This document shows, piece after piece, positions 17,016 to 26,703 of a DNA stretch of 64,000 nucleotides. The first letter of the stretch is position 1. Every line of letters starts with the position of its first letter. The stretch is from Lysobacter defluvii IMMIB APB-9 = DSM 18482 (GTDB taxonomy: Bacteria > Pseudomonadota > Gammaproteobacteria > Xanthomonadales > Xanthomonadaceae), in the NCBI RefSeq assembly GCF_000423325.1, contig NZ_AUHT01000005.1:124001-188000 (forward strand), in the 5' to 3' direction. Under the pieces are notes generated by a model. The model was not told where the DNA came from and searched no databases. It was given only the letters and a program-made list of their open reading frames with translations. The position numbers and the translations under genes were made by a program.

Positions 17016-19687
17016 CGGTTTTCTCCTTCAAGGCAGGCGAGCAGCGCGTTGGACAGGGCTTCGCGCTGCTGTTCGTCCAGCGGCCGGTCGCGGCCCTGGT
17101 CGTCGGTGGCGGTGATCTGGAACACATCCTCGGCGCGCTCGCCGAAGGTGGCGATGCGCGCATCGTGGACGCGTAGCCCCTGCTGGCGCAGCACGTCGGC
17201 GACGTCCGCCAGCAGGCCGGGACGGTCGTTGGTCACCAGGCTGAGCAGGGTCCGGCCGGCGGCGGCCTCGTCGAAGCCGATGCGCGGGGCGATGCGGAAG
17301 TGGCGCAGGTGCCGGGGCAGGGCGCGCCGGGCGGGGCGCACCTGCTCGAGCGGCCCCCCGAGCACGCGCGCCAGCCGCGCCTCCACCTCGGCCGGCCCGG
17401 GCGGCGTGCGTGCCGGGTCGATCGGCACCACCTCGAACGTGTCGAATACGGTCCGGCCGGGACCGTCCAGTGCGCGTGCCTGCTGGATCGCCAGCCCGCA
17501 GCGGTCGAGGGTGGCGACGATCGCGGCGAACAGCCCGTCACGATCCGGGCCGTGGACGAAGACCTCCATCGCACCCGGCTGGGCGCTCACCTGGCGCACG
17601 GCCACGCGGGTGGCGCCGTCCGCGAGCCCCTGCAGCGCGGCGGCCTGCCAGGCCAGCTGGTCCGGCCGCCCGCGCTGGAAGCCAACCTGCGGGGTGCGCG
17701 CCAGGAGCGGCCCGATCTCGTCATCGCCCAGCCCACGCTCGCGCAGCAGGGCGGTCACCGCGGCGCGGGTCTCGTCGGCGCGCTCGCCGGCAGCGATCGG
17801 GTTCTCCAGGCCGCGCCGCAAGGCCAGCCGGGTCGCGGTGTAGAGGTCGGCCAGCAGCCGGTCCTTCCACGCGTTCCACAGTTTGGGCGAAGTGCCGGCG
17901 ATGTCGGCGCAGGTCAGCAGGTAGAGGTGGTCCAGGCGCTCGCGGTCGGTGACCTCGGTGGCGAAGCGGTGGATCACCTCGGGGTCGGCGATGTCCTGTT
18001 TCTGCGCCGTCATCGACATCAGCAGGTGGCGAAGCACCAGCCACTCCACCAGGGCGGTGTCAGGCTCGCCCAGGCCCATCGCGCTGCAGAAGTCGCGCGC
18101 CTCGGCGGCGCCGAGTTCGGAGTGGTCGCCGCCGCGTCCCTTGCCGATGTCGTGGAACAGCCCGGCCAGCAAAAGCAGCTCCGGCTTGCGCAGGCGGGGC
18201 CAGACCTGGTGCGCCATGGCGAACCGCGGGTCCGGCTCAGCCCGGCCGAAGGAGGCGATGTTGCGCAGCACCGCCAGCGTGTGCTGGTCGACGGTGTAGA
18301 CGTGGAACAGGTCGAACTGCATCCGCCCGGTGACCCGCTGGAAGGCCGGGATCCAGCGGCCCAGCACGCCCAGGCGCGCCATGCGGGTGAGGCTGCGCAC
18401 CGGTTGCGGCCCCCGCAGCAGCTCCATGAAGCGCTCGCGCAGGCCCGGGTCCGCGCTGGCGTAGTCCGGGACCTGCGGCAACGCTTCCGCCAGGGCCCGC
18501 GCGGTATGCGAATGCAGGCCCTTGAGCTCGCCTCGCCCGGCCCAGGTCGCGAACAGCGCCAGCACCTCTGCCGGCGAACGCGGCCACTCCGGATCCCGCG
18601 CGGCGAGGTAGCCCCGGCGCAGCTCGAACAGCGCGTCCAGGGGCTCCGGCTCGGCCTCCCCCTCCAGCTGCTCCTCGAAGCGCTGCAGCAGCCGCTCGCC
18701 GATGCGCCGCACCAGCGAGGCATTGCGGTAGAAGCCCTGCATCATCTGCTCGACCGCCAGCGTGCCGCCCTTGTCCTCGAAACCCAGGCGTGCGGCCAGC
18801 GGCTTCTGGTAGTCGAAGCGCAGCCGCTCCTCGCGCCGCCCCGCGACGAGGTGCAGGCCGTAGCGCAGGTGCGCCAGGGCGCGGCGCTCGCGCTCCAGGG
18901 TTTCCATTTCGTCGGCCCCGAGCTGGCCGAAGGCGACCAGCGACTCCAGGTCGGCGGTGCCGATGATGCGCAGGCTCATCCAGTTCAGGGTCTGCACGTC
19001 GCGCAGCCCGCCGGGGCCTTCCTTGAGGTGCGGCTCCAGGTTGTCGGCGGTGTCGTCGAAGCGCTCGTGGCGGTCCAGCAGCTCCTGGCGCTTGGCCTGG
19101 AAGAACTCCCGCGGCGGCCACGCCAGCCGCGGCGAGGCGGCCGCCTGCAGCTCCCGACGCTCATGCTCGTTCGCCGCCAGCGGACGCGCCTCCAGCAGCG
19201 AGGTGAGGACGGTCAGGTCGTCCGCCGCGGCCTCGGTGCACTGCTGCAGCGACCGGACGGCATGCCCGACCGGCAGCCCGGAATCCCACAGCAGTGCGAA
19301 GAAGCGCGCCAGCGACTCGGCGTGGCGCTGCGAGGCTTCCGGTTCGGCCAGGACCAGCAGGTCGATGTCGGAGTACGGGAAGAGCTCGCCGCGCCCGTAC
19401 CCGCCCACCGCGAACAGCGCCAGGTCCGCGTCCGGCGGGATCGCCCGCTGCCAGGCACCCTGGACCAGTGAATCGACCTCCGCGGCGCGCTCGGCGAGCA
19501 GCCGGTCGATGTCCTCCCCCGCATCGAAGCGTTCCGCGAACCCCTGGTCGGCAACGCCCAGCTGGTCACGGGCCGCGGATGCCCAGGCGGCGTCCTGTTC
19601 CTGTCGCTGCCGGCCGCCCGTGCCGGCGCCGGGGGGACCGGGCTGCGGGGCCTCCCCCTCCGGACTGGCGGGGTCCTGCGGGGTCAT
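17012..19687 (-). CDS. glnD: Bifunctional PII uridylyltransferase / uridylyl-removing enzyme
   Basis: Senses glutamine and reversibly uridylylates PII (GlnB/GlnK). It has 891 residues. The nucleotidyltransferase domain has [20 protein letters not shown] (~residues 91-110), the catalytic G-G-D-x-D-type site. Then come the GlnD-type helical region ([15 protein letters not shown]), an HD phosphohydrolase domain ([19 protein letters not shown], with H-D) and two C-terminal ACT domains ([40 protein letters not shown]). The first ~35 residues are low-complexity Pro/Gly. Overlaps of 4 bases with map upstream and dapD downstream. Confidence 0.96.
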   Translation of the reverse strand: MTPQDPASPEGEAPQPGPPGAGTGGRQRQEQDAAWASAARDQLGVADQGFAERFDAGEDIDRLLAERAAEVDSLVQGAWQRAIPPDADLALFAVGGYGRGELFPYSDIDLLVLAEPEASQRHAESLARFFALLWDSGLPVGHAVRSLQQCTEAAADDLTVLTSLLEARPLAANEHERRELQAAASPRLAWPPREFFQAKRQELLDRHERFDDTADNLEPHLKEGPGGLRDVQTLNWMSLRIIGTADLESLVAFGQLGADEMETLERERRALAHLRYGLHLVAGRREERLRFDYQKPLAARLGFEDKGGTLAVEQMMQGFYRNASLVRRIGERLLQRFEEQLEGEAEPEPLDALFELRRGYLAARDPEWPRSPAEVLALFATWAGRGELKGLHSHTARALAEALPQVPDYASADPGLRERFMELLRGPQPVRSLTRMARLGVLGRWIPAFQRVTGRMQFDLFHVYTVDQHTLAVLRNIASFGRAEPDPRFAMAHQVWPRLRKPELLLLAGLFHDIGKGRGGDHSELGAAEARDFCSAMGLGEPDTALVEWLVLRHLLMSMTAQKQDIADPEVIHRFATEVTDRERLDHLYLLTCADIAGTSPKLWNAWKDRLLADLYTATRLALRRGLENPIAAGERADETRAAVTALLRERGLGDDEIGPLLARTPQVGFQRGRPDQLAWQAAALQGLADGATRVAVRQVSAQPGAMEVFVHGPDRDGLFAAIVATLDRCGLAIQQARALDGPGRTVFDTFEVVPIDPARTPPGPAEVEARLARVLGGPLEQVRPARRALPRHLRHFRIAPRIGFDEAAAGRTLLSLVTNDRPGLLADVADVLRQQGLRVHDARIATFGERAEDVFQITATDDQGRDRPLDEQQREALSNALLACLEGENR

Positions 19688-20460
19688 AGCTCGTTGTCGT
19701 CACCCGGCAGGCGGGTGAGGATCTCCACGCCGTCGGCCGTCACCGCGACCATGTGCTCCCACTGCGCCGACAGCGAGCGGTCCTTGGTCACCACCGTCCA
19801 GCCGTCGGGCAGGACCCGCGTGTGGCGCTTGCCGGCGTTGATCATCGGCTCGATGGTGAAGGTCATGCCTTCCTGCAGCACGACGCCCTCGCCCGGGCGC
19901 CCGTAGTGCAGCACCTGCGGCTCGTCGTGGTAGACCTTGCCGATCCCGTGGCCGCAGTACTCGCGCACCACGCTGAAGCGCTCGGATTCGGCGTAGCTCT
20001 GGATCGCGTGGCCCACATCGCCCAGGGTCGCGCCCGGCTTCACCGCGCGGATCCCGCGGAACATCGCCTCGCGGGTGACCTCCACCAGGCGCCGCGCCAG
20101 CACGGACGGCTCACCGACGTAGTACATGCGGCTGGTGTCGCCATGCCAGCCGTCCTTGATCACGGTGACGTCGATGTTGATGATGTCGCCGTCCTTCAGG
20201 ACCTTCGCCGCGCTGGGGATGCCGTGGCAGATGACGTTGTTGACCGAGGTGCACACCGTCTTGGGAAAACCGCGGTAGCCGACGTTCGCCGGAACCGCGC
20301 CCTGCACGTTGACGATGTGGTCGTGGCAGATGCGGTCGAGCTCCTCGGTGGTCACGCCCGGCTTCACGTGCGGGGCAACGACCTGGAGCACCTCGGCGGC
20401 CAGGCGGCCGGCGACGCGCATCTTCTCGATCTCTTCGGGGGTCTTGAGGGTGATAGCCAT
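19684..20460 (-). CDS. map: Methionine aminopeptidase, type I
   Basis: Removes N-terminal Met from nascent proteins. It has 258 residues from the ATG at 20460 (MAITLKTPEEI). Metal ligands are visible: IDVTVIKDGWHGDTSRM (two Asp), EYCGHGIGKVYHDEPQV (His), FTIEPMIN (Glu) and WEHMVAVT (Glu region). It is divergent from rpsB, a classical arrangement, and is the first gene of the map-glnD-dapD-yffB-dapE run, whose members all overlap by 1-4 bases. Confidence 0.96.
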   Translation of the reverse strand: MAITLKTPEEIEKMRVAGRLAAEVLQVVAPHVKPGVTTEELDRICHDHIVNVQGAVPANVGYRGFPKTVCTSVNNVICHGIPSAAKVLKDGDIINIDVTVIKDGWHGDTSRMYYVGEPSVLARRLVEVTREAMFRGIRAVKPGATLGDVGHAIQSYAESERFSVVREYCGHGIGKVYHDEPQVLHYGRPGEGVVLQEGMTFTIEPMINAGKRHTRVLPDGWTVVTKDRSLSAQWEHMVAVTADGVEILTRLPGDDNEL

Positions 20461-20490
20461 CCGCGCATTATCGCCCACCGGGGGCTGCTA

Positions 20491-20519
20491 TTGCACGCCG
20501 CGGGCGGGCGACGTAAAAT
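20491..20519 (+). promoter_or_regulatory. Sigma-70 promoter of rpsB-tsf
   Basis: -35 TTGCAC (20491-20496), 17-base spacer, -10 TAAAAT (20514-20519). This is a near-consensus promoter, as expected for a strongly expressed ribosomal protein operon, and it predicts a transcript start near 20526. Confidence 0.75.
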
Positions 20520-20525
20520 CCGACG

Positions 20526-20729
20526 GTTGCGCGAGTGCGCGCCGCCCACGCCGGGCGTCACCGGCGAATACACACCTGCTGCATTACCCCGTGCCGGGGT
20601 GCCTCCGCGAGGGGGTTCGGCCACGGAGGCAGCGGGGAGGCCCAACCCCGGAACCATTGCCCGCCGGCCACGCCCGCGGCAGCCGCCCCACCCTATATGG
20701 CGGCCGGTTCCACTGCCTGGAGTCAAGCA
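20526..20729 (+). promoter_or_regulatory. Structured rpsB 5' leader
   Basis: About 200 bases separate the predicted transcript start from the rpsB ATG without a convincing reading frame. Two strong hairpins can be drawn: ACCCCG/CGGGGT (20586-20600) and GCCTCCG/CGGAGGC (20601-20607, 20624-20630). A long leader before rpsB is conserved in gammaproteobacteria and is the target of S2 autoregulation in E. coli; that this leader does the same is inference. The Shine-Dalgarno GGAG lies 7 bases before the ATG. Confidence 0.55.
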
Positions 20730-21587
20730 ATGCCCCAGATCACCATGCGCCAGATGCTGGAAGCCGGCGTCCACTTCGGCCACCAGACCCGCTACTGGAA
20801 CCCGAAGATGGGCCCGTACATCTTCGGTGCCCGCGGCAAGATCCACATCATCAACCTCGAGAAGACGGTTCCGCTGTTCAACGACGCGATGAACTTCATC
20901 TCGGGCATCGCCCAGAAGCGCGGCATCGTGCTGTTCCTGGGCACCAAGCGCAGCGCGCGCGAGGCGATCAAGGAAGAGGCCGAGCGCTGCGGCATGCCGT
21001 ACATGACCCAGCGCTGGCTGGGCGGCACCCTGACCAACTTCGCCACCGTGAAGAAGTCCGTCGGCCGCCTGAAGGAGCTGGAGTCCTTCGAAACCGACGG
21101 CACCTTCGAGAAGCTGGTCAAGCACGAAGTGCTGGGCCTGCGCCGCGAGCGTGACAAGCTCGAGGCCTCGCTGGGCGGCATCAAGGAGATGAACCGCCTG
21201 CCCGACGCGCTGTTCGTGATCGACATCGGCCATGAGGACATCGCCGTCAAGGAAGCCCGCAAGCTGGGCATCCCGGTGGTTGCGGTCGTCGACACCAACT
21301 ACGACCCGGCGCTGGTCGACTACGCGATCCCGGGCAACGACGACGCCATCCGCGCGATCCAGCTGTACGCCCGCGCCGCCGCCGACGCCGTGCTCGAGGG
21401 CAAGGCCGCCGCCCCGCAGGCCGCCAGCGTGCGCGAGGAGGAGTTCGCCGAGGCCGAGGCCGGTGCGGACAAGCCGCGCCGCGCGGCCAAGAAGTCGGCC
21501 GCGAAGAAGGAAGGCGCCGACGACAAGGCCGGCACCGAGGCCCCTGCCGCGGACGCGTCCGCCGCCGAGACCCCCGCCGCCGAGTAA
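20730..21587 (+). CDS. rpsB: 30S ribosomal protein S2
   Basis: Small-subunit protein S2, 285 residues. The start [20 protein letters not shown] and the stretch [16 protein letters not shown] are diagnostic. Residues beyond ~235 form an Ala/Lys/Glu-rich low-complexity tail ([20 protein letters not shown] region), longer than in E. coli (241 residues). First gene of rpsB-tsf, behind a near-consensus promoter and a structured leader. Confidence 0.97.
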   Translation: MPQITMRQMLEAGVHFGHQTRYWNPKMGPYIFGARGKIHIINLEKTVPLFNDAMNFISGIAQKRGIVLFLGTKRSAREAIKEEAERCGMPYMTQRWLGGTLTNFATVKKSVGRLKELESFETDGTFEKLVKHEVLGLRRERDKLEASLGGIKEMNRLPDALFVIDIGHEDIAVKEARKLGIPVVAVVDTNYDPALVDYAIPGNDDAIRAIQLYARAAADAVLEGKAAAPQAASVREEEFAEAEAGADKPRRAAKKSAAKKEGADDKAGTEAPAADASAAETPAAE

Positions 21588-21600
21588 GGCGCGTGACACG

Positions 21601-21626
21601 TGGCCGTGCCAGCCCTGGCACGGCCA
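21601..21626 (+). promoter_or_regulatory. Hairpin in the rpsB-tsf gap
   Basis: TGGCCGTGCCAG (21601-21612), two bases, CTGGCACGGCCA (21615-21626): a perfect 12-bp inverted repeat between rpsB and tsf, without a T-run. A partial attenuator or processing structure at this site is known in E. coli; this one may similarly set the S2:EF-Ts ratio (inference). Confidence 0.65.
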
Positions 21627-21650
21627 CCCCGAACACTTCGAGGAACCCCC

Positions 21651-22520
21651 ATGGCACAGATCACCGCATCCCAGGTCAAGGAACTGCGCGAGCGCACCGG
21701 CGCCGGCATGATGGAGTGCAAGAAGGCACTCACCGAGAACAACGGCGACGTCAACGCCGCCGCCGAGTGGCTGCGCAAGCAGGGCCTGGCCAAGGCGGAC
21801 AAGAAGGCCGACCGCGTCGCCGCCGAGGGCCGCATCACCACGGCCAGCACCGAGGGCAAGGCCGTCCTGGTGGAGGTCAACTCCGAGACCGACTTCGTCG
21901 CCAAGGACAGCAACTTCATCGCCTTCACCGACGCCGTCGCCGAGGCCGCCCTGGGCGCCAGCGACATCGAGGCCCTCAAGGGCGTCGCGCTGCCCACCGG
22001 CGAGACCGTCGAGGACGCGCGCTCGGCCCTGGTCGCCAAGATCGGCGAGAACATCCAGGTCCGCCGCATGGCCCGCATCGACAGCACCCACGCGGTGTCG
22101 TCCTACGTCCACGGCGGCCGCATCGGCGTGCTGGTCGAGCTCAAGGGCGGCGATGCCGAGCTGGCCCGCGGCCTGGCGATGCACATCGCCGCGATGAACC
22201 CCCCGTACATCTCCCCGGCCCACGTGCCGGCGGACTTCGTCGCCAAGGAGAAGGAAATCGCCCTGGCCCAGGTCAAGGACACCGGCAAGCCGGCCGAGAT
22301 CCTGGAGAAGATGGTGTCGGGCAAGGTCGCCAAGACCGTCAACGAGCTGTGCCTGACCGGCCAGCCGTACGTGCTGGACACCAACCAGTCCGTCGAGCAG
22401 GTCCTCAAGGCCGCCGGCGCCGAGGTCGTGGGCTTCGTCCGCCTGGCCGTCGGCGAAGGCATCGAGAAGCAGGAAGACGACTTCGCCTCCGAGGTCATGA
22501 AGCAGGCCGGCCTGGCCTGA
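21651..22520 (+). CDS. tsf: Translation elongation factor Ts
   Basis: Guanine-nucleotide exchange factor for EF-Tu. It has 289 residues from the ATG at 21651. The N-terminal UBA-like domain ([20 protein letters not shown]) and the core with the EF-Tu contact [10 protein letters not shown] are intact. It follows rpsB by 63 bases containing a strong hairpin and ends in a repeat-plus-terminator region. Confidence 0.97.
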   Translation: MAQITASQVKELRERTGAGMMECKKALTENNGDVNAAAEWLRKQGLAKADKKADRVAAEGRITTASTEGKAVLVEVNSETDFVAKDSNFIAFTDAVAEAALGASDIEALKGVALPTGETVEDARSALVAKIGENIQVRRMARIDSTHAVSSYVHGGRIGVLVELKGGDAELARGLAMHIAAMNPPYISPAHVPADFVAKEKEIALAQVKDTGKPAEILEKMVSGKVAKTVNELCLTGQPYVLDTNQSVEQVLKAAGAEVVGFVRLAVGEGIEKQEDDFASEVMKQAGLA

Positions 22521-22536
22521 CCTTCCCCGTTCTACC

Positions 22537-22584
22537 CTTCTCCCGCTCGCGGGAGAAGGTGCCCCGAAGGGGCGGATGAGGGGC
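22537..22584. repeat. Palindromic repeat, family B, copy 1 (after tsf)
   Basis: CCTTCTCCCG/CGGGAGAAGG (22537-22560), then a second small hairpin GCCCC-GAA-GGGGC (22562-22574) and GGATGAGGGG. The same composite unit, inverted, occurs at 50544-50590, and its first hairpin alone occurs inside dnaE at 40019-40044. Confidence 0.72.
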
Positions 22585-22611
22585 CGCGGCAATGCCGCGG
22601 CCTTTCTTCTT
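22582..22611 (+). terminator. Terminator of rpsB-tsf
   Basis: GGCCGCGGCA (22582-22591) and TGCCGCGGCC (22593-22602) form a 10-bp stem followed by TTTCTTCTT, 61 bases after the tsf stop. Confidence 0.75.
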
Positions 22612-22616
22612 CCCGC

Positions 22617-22643
22617 AAAAAAACCGCCGGTTCGCACCGGCGG
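22617..22643 (-). terminator. Terminator of the TonB receptor gene
   Basis: On the minus strand: CCGCCGG, loop TGCGAA, CCGGCGG, then seven T (22623-22617). It lies 51 bases downstream of the TonB receptor stop and back-to-back with the tsf terminator. Confidence 0.82.
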
Positions 22644-22693
22644 CCAACTCCTCGACGGAGAGAGAGGCCGGGGCCAGCGCCCCGGCAGGGACA

Positions 22694-25600
22694 TCAGAAG
22701 TCGTAGCGCATCGCGAACCGGACGCTGCGCGGTGCCGAGTAGCTCACCACGCGCCCGGCGTGGGTGTACGGCCCGCCCGGCCCGCCCAGCTCGCCGTACT
22801 CGATGCGATTCTGGGCCTCCTGCTCGTCGAACACGTTGAACACGTCGACCGAGAACTCGAGGGCACCGCCGGCGAACGCCGGCGCGTAGGCAACCCCGAG
22901 GTCGAGCTTGTTGGTCCACCCCAGACGGCCCTGGCTTCCACGGGGCGTCGGCTCGCCGTTGCAGTAGAAGTAGTACGGCCCGCCGTACGCCCAGTTGGTG
23001 TTGAAGTCCTCGTTCTCGGGGGTCTGCGGGTAGTACCCCATGCAGTTCTTCGGGCGCCCGGAGTGGAACGAGGCGGTGGCGGAGAGGCGCCACTCCGGGG
23101 TCAGCTGGTAGAAGCCGTAGGCCTTGAGGTAGTGGCGGCGGTCGTTGGGCAGGTAGCCGTCGGCGTGCTCCATCAGCTCCGGATGGTCCCAGTCCTGGGT
23201 CTGGGAGACGTCCTGCTGGCCGATGTCGGACTTCAACTGCCCCTCGGCGTTGCCGTAGTTGCGCGACAGCGTGTAGTCCAGCCGGCCGTACCAGGTGCCG
23301 TCGAACGGCCGCTCCAGGAACAGGTCGAGGCCCTGGTACTTGCGCTTCAGCTTCGGAAAGCCCAGCTCCTCCGCGCTCAGCGCGACCTCGACCAGCTGTC
23401 CGCTGCCATCATCGAGCATGAAGGTATTGCCCTCGCCCGGATTGAACAGCCGGCAGTTGGCGAGCTCGTTGCCCAGCTGGTCGGCCATCTCCTCCGACAT
23501 GCCCTGCGCGATCGCCCAGTTGTAGGCAGGCCGGTAATCGCACATGTCGTCGATGGCGGCCTTGAGGTCCCGGTGCACGAAGCGCGCGCCGAAGTTCATC
23601 GATTCGGTGAGCTGCTTCTCGAAGCCCAGCACGAACTCGTCCTGGTAATGCGACTTCAGGTCCTTGGCGGTCACCGAATCCGGGTGCGGGGCCTGCCCGT
23701 ACTCGCGGTTGGAGGAGTACGGTCCGTCGCCGAGCGGAGTCAGGCCGAGCGGCTCGCCGGTGACCGGGTCGATGCCGGTGAAGGCGAAGTACTCGTTGGT
23801 GTAGAGCGACCCCGCTGCACCGCGCAATGCGACGTTGTTGGGCATGGCCAGGTGGTAGCGCCCGGCGTTGGCGAAGACCTTGAAGGTGGAGTCGCCGTAC
23901 ACGTCCCAGCTGGCGCCGAGGCGGGGCGCCCACTGGTCGTCCTGCTCGGCATACACGACCCCGTCCGCATTGAAGTTCTTGAACGCCTCGTTGCGCACGC
24001 CCAGGGTCAGCAGCCAGTTGTCGGTGACCTGCCAGCGATCCTCGAGGTAGTAGGCCTCCTGCTCGACGGAGAAGGTTCCGCCATTGGCGTACTTGTACTG
24101 CGAGACGTAGTCGCCGTTGCCTCCCGGGCAGACTGCACCGCCGCCACCGGGGATGAACTCGACGCCGGGAGCACAGCGGTTGTAGATCCAGCGATAGCCG
24201 GGACCAGAGGTCACCTCGCCGGCACGGGACGTGGAATCCTGGCGGTCGTAGCCAAGCCGCAGCGCGTGGTCGCCAACGCGCCACTCCACGTCCAGCCGGC
24301 CGCCCTCCGTCTCGTCGAACGCGTCGGCGAAGGCGAGTTGCGCGTAGGTACCGCGCTGGACCGGGTCGGCGACGGGCCGGCTGTCGCTGACGTAGACCAC
24401 GGAAGGGTCGTAACCGAACGGATCGGCAACGTGGTCCTGCTCCTGGCGGCCGTAGAGCGCGGTGAGCGTCAGGTCATCGGTGATATACCCGGTATAGCGG
24501 CCGATGTAGAGCTCGCCTCCGTCCTCGTAGTAGTAGCCACCCGTCTTGCCGGTTCCCCTGATCGTCTCGTCCGTGCCGGGCACATACTCGTACGGGTAGT
24601 AGTCGACCGTGTTCTTGGTGACGTCCGAGACCGCAGTGAGTTCGAGCAGGTGGTCGTCGGTGATGTTCCAGTCGATCTTGGCGACCCAGCGAGGTATGTC
24701 ATAGCGGTACTCGCGGTAGCCGTTGGTCGCGCCGCCGGGACGGCCCAGGACACTGGTCTGGTCCTGTTGCTCGATTTCGCCGGAGACATACATGAACAGC
24801 CGGTCCCGGACCAGCGGGCCGCTCGCGTAGGCGCCGTAGGTCCAGGAATCGAGTTCGTGCTCGCTCCGCTTCTGGTAGACCAGCCCGTCGTTGTCTGTGC
24901 CGTTGTCCGGGTAATAGATGTTGCGTGACTCGGCCCGCAGCGCATCGGGCCTGTACGTGACCTGCCCGCCGAACTCCCACTCGTTCCCGCCCCGCTTGGT
25001 CACGATGTTGACCACGCCGCCGGTGGCCCGCCCGAACTCGGCCCCGTAGCCGCCGGTGATGACCTGCATCTGGCTGATCGCGTCGAACGGCAGCGTGCTC
25101 GAACCCATGTTGGTGAGCGGATTGGTGACGGCGTACCCGTTGATGTAGAAGGCGTTCTCGGACGCGGCGGAGCCGCCGAAGGAGGCGGTGTTCGGGTAGC
25201 GCGAGTCGGCCTCGACCACGCCGGGTGCGAGCAGCGCGACCGACTCGATGCTGCGGCCGACCGGAAGCATCTCCAGCTGCTCGGACGTGAACACGGTCCG
25301 GGTGTCGGTGGAGGAGACATCGATGAACGAGGCCGAAGACACGCCCGTGACCACGACGCGGTCCAGGTCGGTGGCGCCGGCGGCCGCACCCGCCGACGTG
25401 GCGAACGACACTTCCTGGCCGCCTCCGATCGTCACCTGCACGTCTTCGCGGGTAGCCAGCACCTGACCGTCGCGCTGGACGGTCACCGTGTAGCGGCCCG
25501 TGGGGAGCGAGGATGCCGAGAAGCGGCCGGCGGCGTCCGCGCTCACCCGGCGGGTCAGCCCGGTGTCCGTGTTCTGGATCACCACGGTGGTCCCGGGCTC

Positions 25601-25726
25601 CCCGGCATTGCCGAAGATGGAGCCGGCAGTGTTGGACTGCGCGTGGGCGGCACCGGCTGCCATGCACGCCAGCAGCGCGACGCTCAGCGCTGCGGGACGA
25701 AGGCGGTGGACGGGTTTCCGTGACAA
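22694..25726 (-). CDS. TonB-dependent receptor, Oar-like, with N-terminal carboxypeptidase-regulatory domain
   Basis: Outer-membrane receptor, 1010 residues. It starts at TTG (25726) with an excellent Shine-Dalgarno AGGAGGT five bases upstream. A signal peptide (LSVALLACMAAGAAHAQ, cleavage after ~residue 29) is followed by a CarboxypepD_reg-like beta domain (~35-105) and a plug domain (~130-240, VFTSEQLEMLPVGRSIESVA; GGYGAEFGRATGGVVNIVTK). A long beta-barrel ends in Phe (MRYDF). Oar-type receptors often import peptides or serve in adhesion; substrate unknown. No regulator or TonB-box-specific partner lies beside it. It sits in opposite orientation between tsf and pyrH, which are neighbours in many relatives. 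Confidence 0.9.
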   Translation of the reverse strand: MSRKPVHRLRPAALSVALLACMAAGAAHAQSNTAGSIFGNAGEPGTTVVIQNTDTGLTRRVSADAAGRFSASSLPTGRYTVTVQRDGQVLATREDVQVTIGGGQEVSFATSAGAAAGATDLDRVVVTGVSSASFIDVSSTDTRTVFTSEQLEMLPVGRSIESVALLAPGVVEADSRYPNTASFGGSAASENAFYINGYAVTNPLTNMGSSTLPFDAISQMQVITGGYGAEFGRATGGVVNIVTKRGGNEWEFGGQVTYRPDALRAESRNIYYPDNGTDNDGLVYQKRSEHELDSWTYGAYASGPLVRDRLFMYVSGEIEQQDQTSVLGRPGGATNGYREYRYDIPRWVAKIDWNITDDHLLELTAVSDVTKNTVDYYPYEYVPGTDETIRGTGKTGGYYYEDGGELYIGRYTGYITDDLTLTALYGRQEQDHVADPFGYDPSVVYVSDSRPVADPVQRGTYAQLAFADAFDETEGGRLDVEWRVGDHALRLGYDRQDSTSRAGEVTSGPGYRWIYNRCAPGVEFIPGGGGAVCPGGNGDYVSQYKYANGGTFSVEQEAYYLEDRWQVTDNWLLTLGVRNEAFKNFNADGVVYAEQDDQWAPRLGASWDVYGDSTFKVFANAGRYHLAMPNNVALRGAAGSLYTNEYFAFTGIDPVTGEPLGLTPLGDGPYSSNREYGQAPHPDSVTAKDLKSHYQDEFVLGFEKQLTESMNFGARFVHRDLKAAIDDMCDYRPAYNWAIAQGMSEEMADQLGNELANCRLFNPGEGNTFMLDDGSGQLVEVALSAEELGFPKLKRKYQGLDLFLERPFDGTWYGRLDYTLSRNYGNAEGQLKSDIGQQDVSQTQDWDHPELMEHADGYLPNDRRHYLKAYGFYQLTPEWRLSATASFHSGRPKNCMGYYPQTPENEDFNTNWAYGGPYYFYCNGEPTPRGSQGRLGWTNKLDLGVAYAPAFAGGALEFSVDVFNVFDEQEAQNRIEYGELGGPGGPYTHAGRVVSYSAPRSVRFAMRYDF

Positions 25727-25905
25727 GGCGGACCTCCTGAACAGTGGATGAAGACAGGTACTGCGTACACCGTGCGGGGGCGCAAAGCGACCCCCGATGT
25801 CCGTATTTGCCCACCCACGTCACATTTGTCCGGGCGCGCATGATCCCGGGGCTCTTCATGCCACTGCAGTACAATCCCGCGCGCCCTCCACTACCGGTAC
25901 TCCCC

Positions 25906-26631
25906 ATGTCCGACCTCGCCTATCGCCGCATCCTGCTCAAGCTGTCCGGGGAGGCGCTGATGGGGGACGAGGACTACGGGATCGACCCGAAGGTCATCGG
26001 CCGCCTGGCTCGGGAGGTGATGGAGGCCCAGCAGGCCGGCGCGGAGATCGCGCTCGTGGTCGGCGGGGGAAACATCTTCCGCGGAGCGGGCCTGGCCGCC
26101 GGCGGGATGGACCGCGTCACCGGCGACCACATGGGCATGCTGGCGACGGTGATTAACGCGCTGGCCATGCAGGACGCGCTGGAGAAGCTCGGCGGCAAGG
26201 CCCGGGTGATGAGCGCGATCAAGATCAATGACGTGTGCGAGGACTACATCCGCCGCCGCGCCATCCGCCACCTGGAGAAGGGCCGGCTGGTGATCTTCGC
26301 CGCCGGTACCGGCAACCCGTTCTTCACCACCGACTCGGGCGCGGCCCTGCGGGCGATCGAGATCGGCGCCGACCTGCTGCTCAAGGCCACCAAGGTGGAC
26401 GGGGTCTACGACAAGGATCCGGCCCGCCACGACGATGCGGTCCGCTACGACCAGCTCAGCTACGACGAGGTCCTCGCCCGCGACCTGCAGGTGATGGACA
26501 CCGCCGCGTTCGCCCTGGCCCGCGACAGCAACCTGCCGCTGCGGATCTTCAACATGGGCCACCCCGGCGAGCTGCTGCGCATCCTGCAGGGCGAGGACAT
26601 CGGCACCCTGGTGCAGGGCCGGACGCAGTAG
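25906..26631 (+). CDS. pyrH: UMP kinase
   Basis: Phosphorylates UMP to UDP. It has 241 residues from the ATG at 25906 ([18 protein letters not shown]). Family motifs: [37 protein letters not shown] and [15 protein letters not shown], typical of the hexameric bacterial enzyme regulated by GTP and UTP. A TACAAT box at 25870-25875 could be its -10, but no matching -35 was seen. It begins the long run to dnaE. Confidence 0.96.
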   Translation: MSDLAYRRILLKLSGEALMGDEDYGIDPKVIGRLAREVMEAQQAGAEIALVVGGGNIFRGAGLAAGGMDRVTGDHMGMLATVINALAMQDALEKLGGKARVMSAIKINDVCEDYIRRRAIRHLEKGRLVIFAAGTGNPFFTTDSGAALRAIEIGADLLLKATKVDGVYDKDPARHDDAVRYDQLSYDEVLARDLQVMDTAAFALARDSNLPLRIFNMGHPGELLRILQGEDIGTLVQGRTQ

Positions 26632-26703
26632 TCCCCGGCCGGCGTCCAACGCGCCGGGCTGGCGCTATACTGGCGCGCTTATCGCAGCCACCGGAGCCGC
26701 CCG

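Noticed and set aside
20364-23093. A minus-strand open frame of 909 codons overlapping rpsB and tsf
   Set aside because: Antisense to two certain genes and also crosses their promoter and both terminators.
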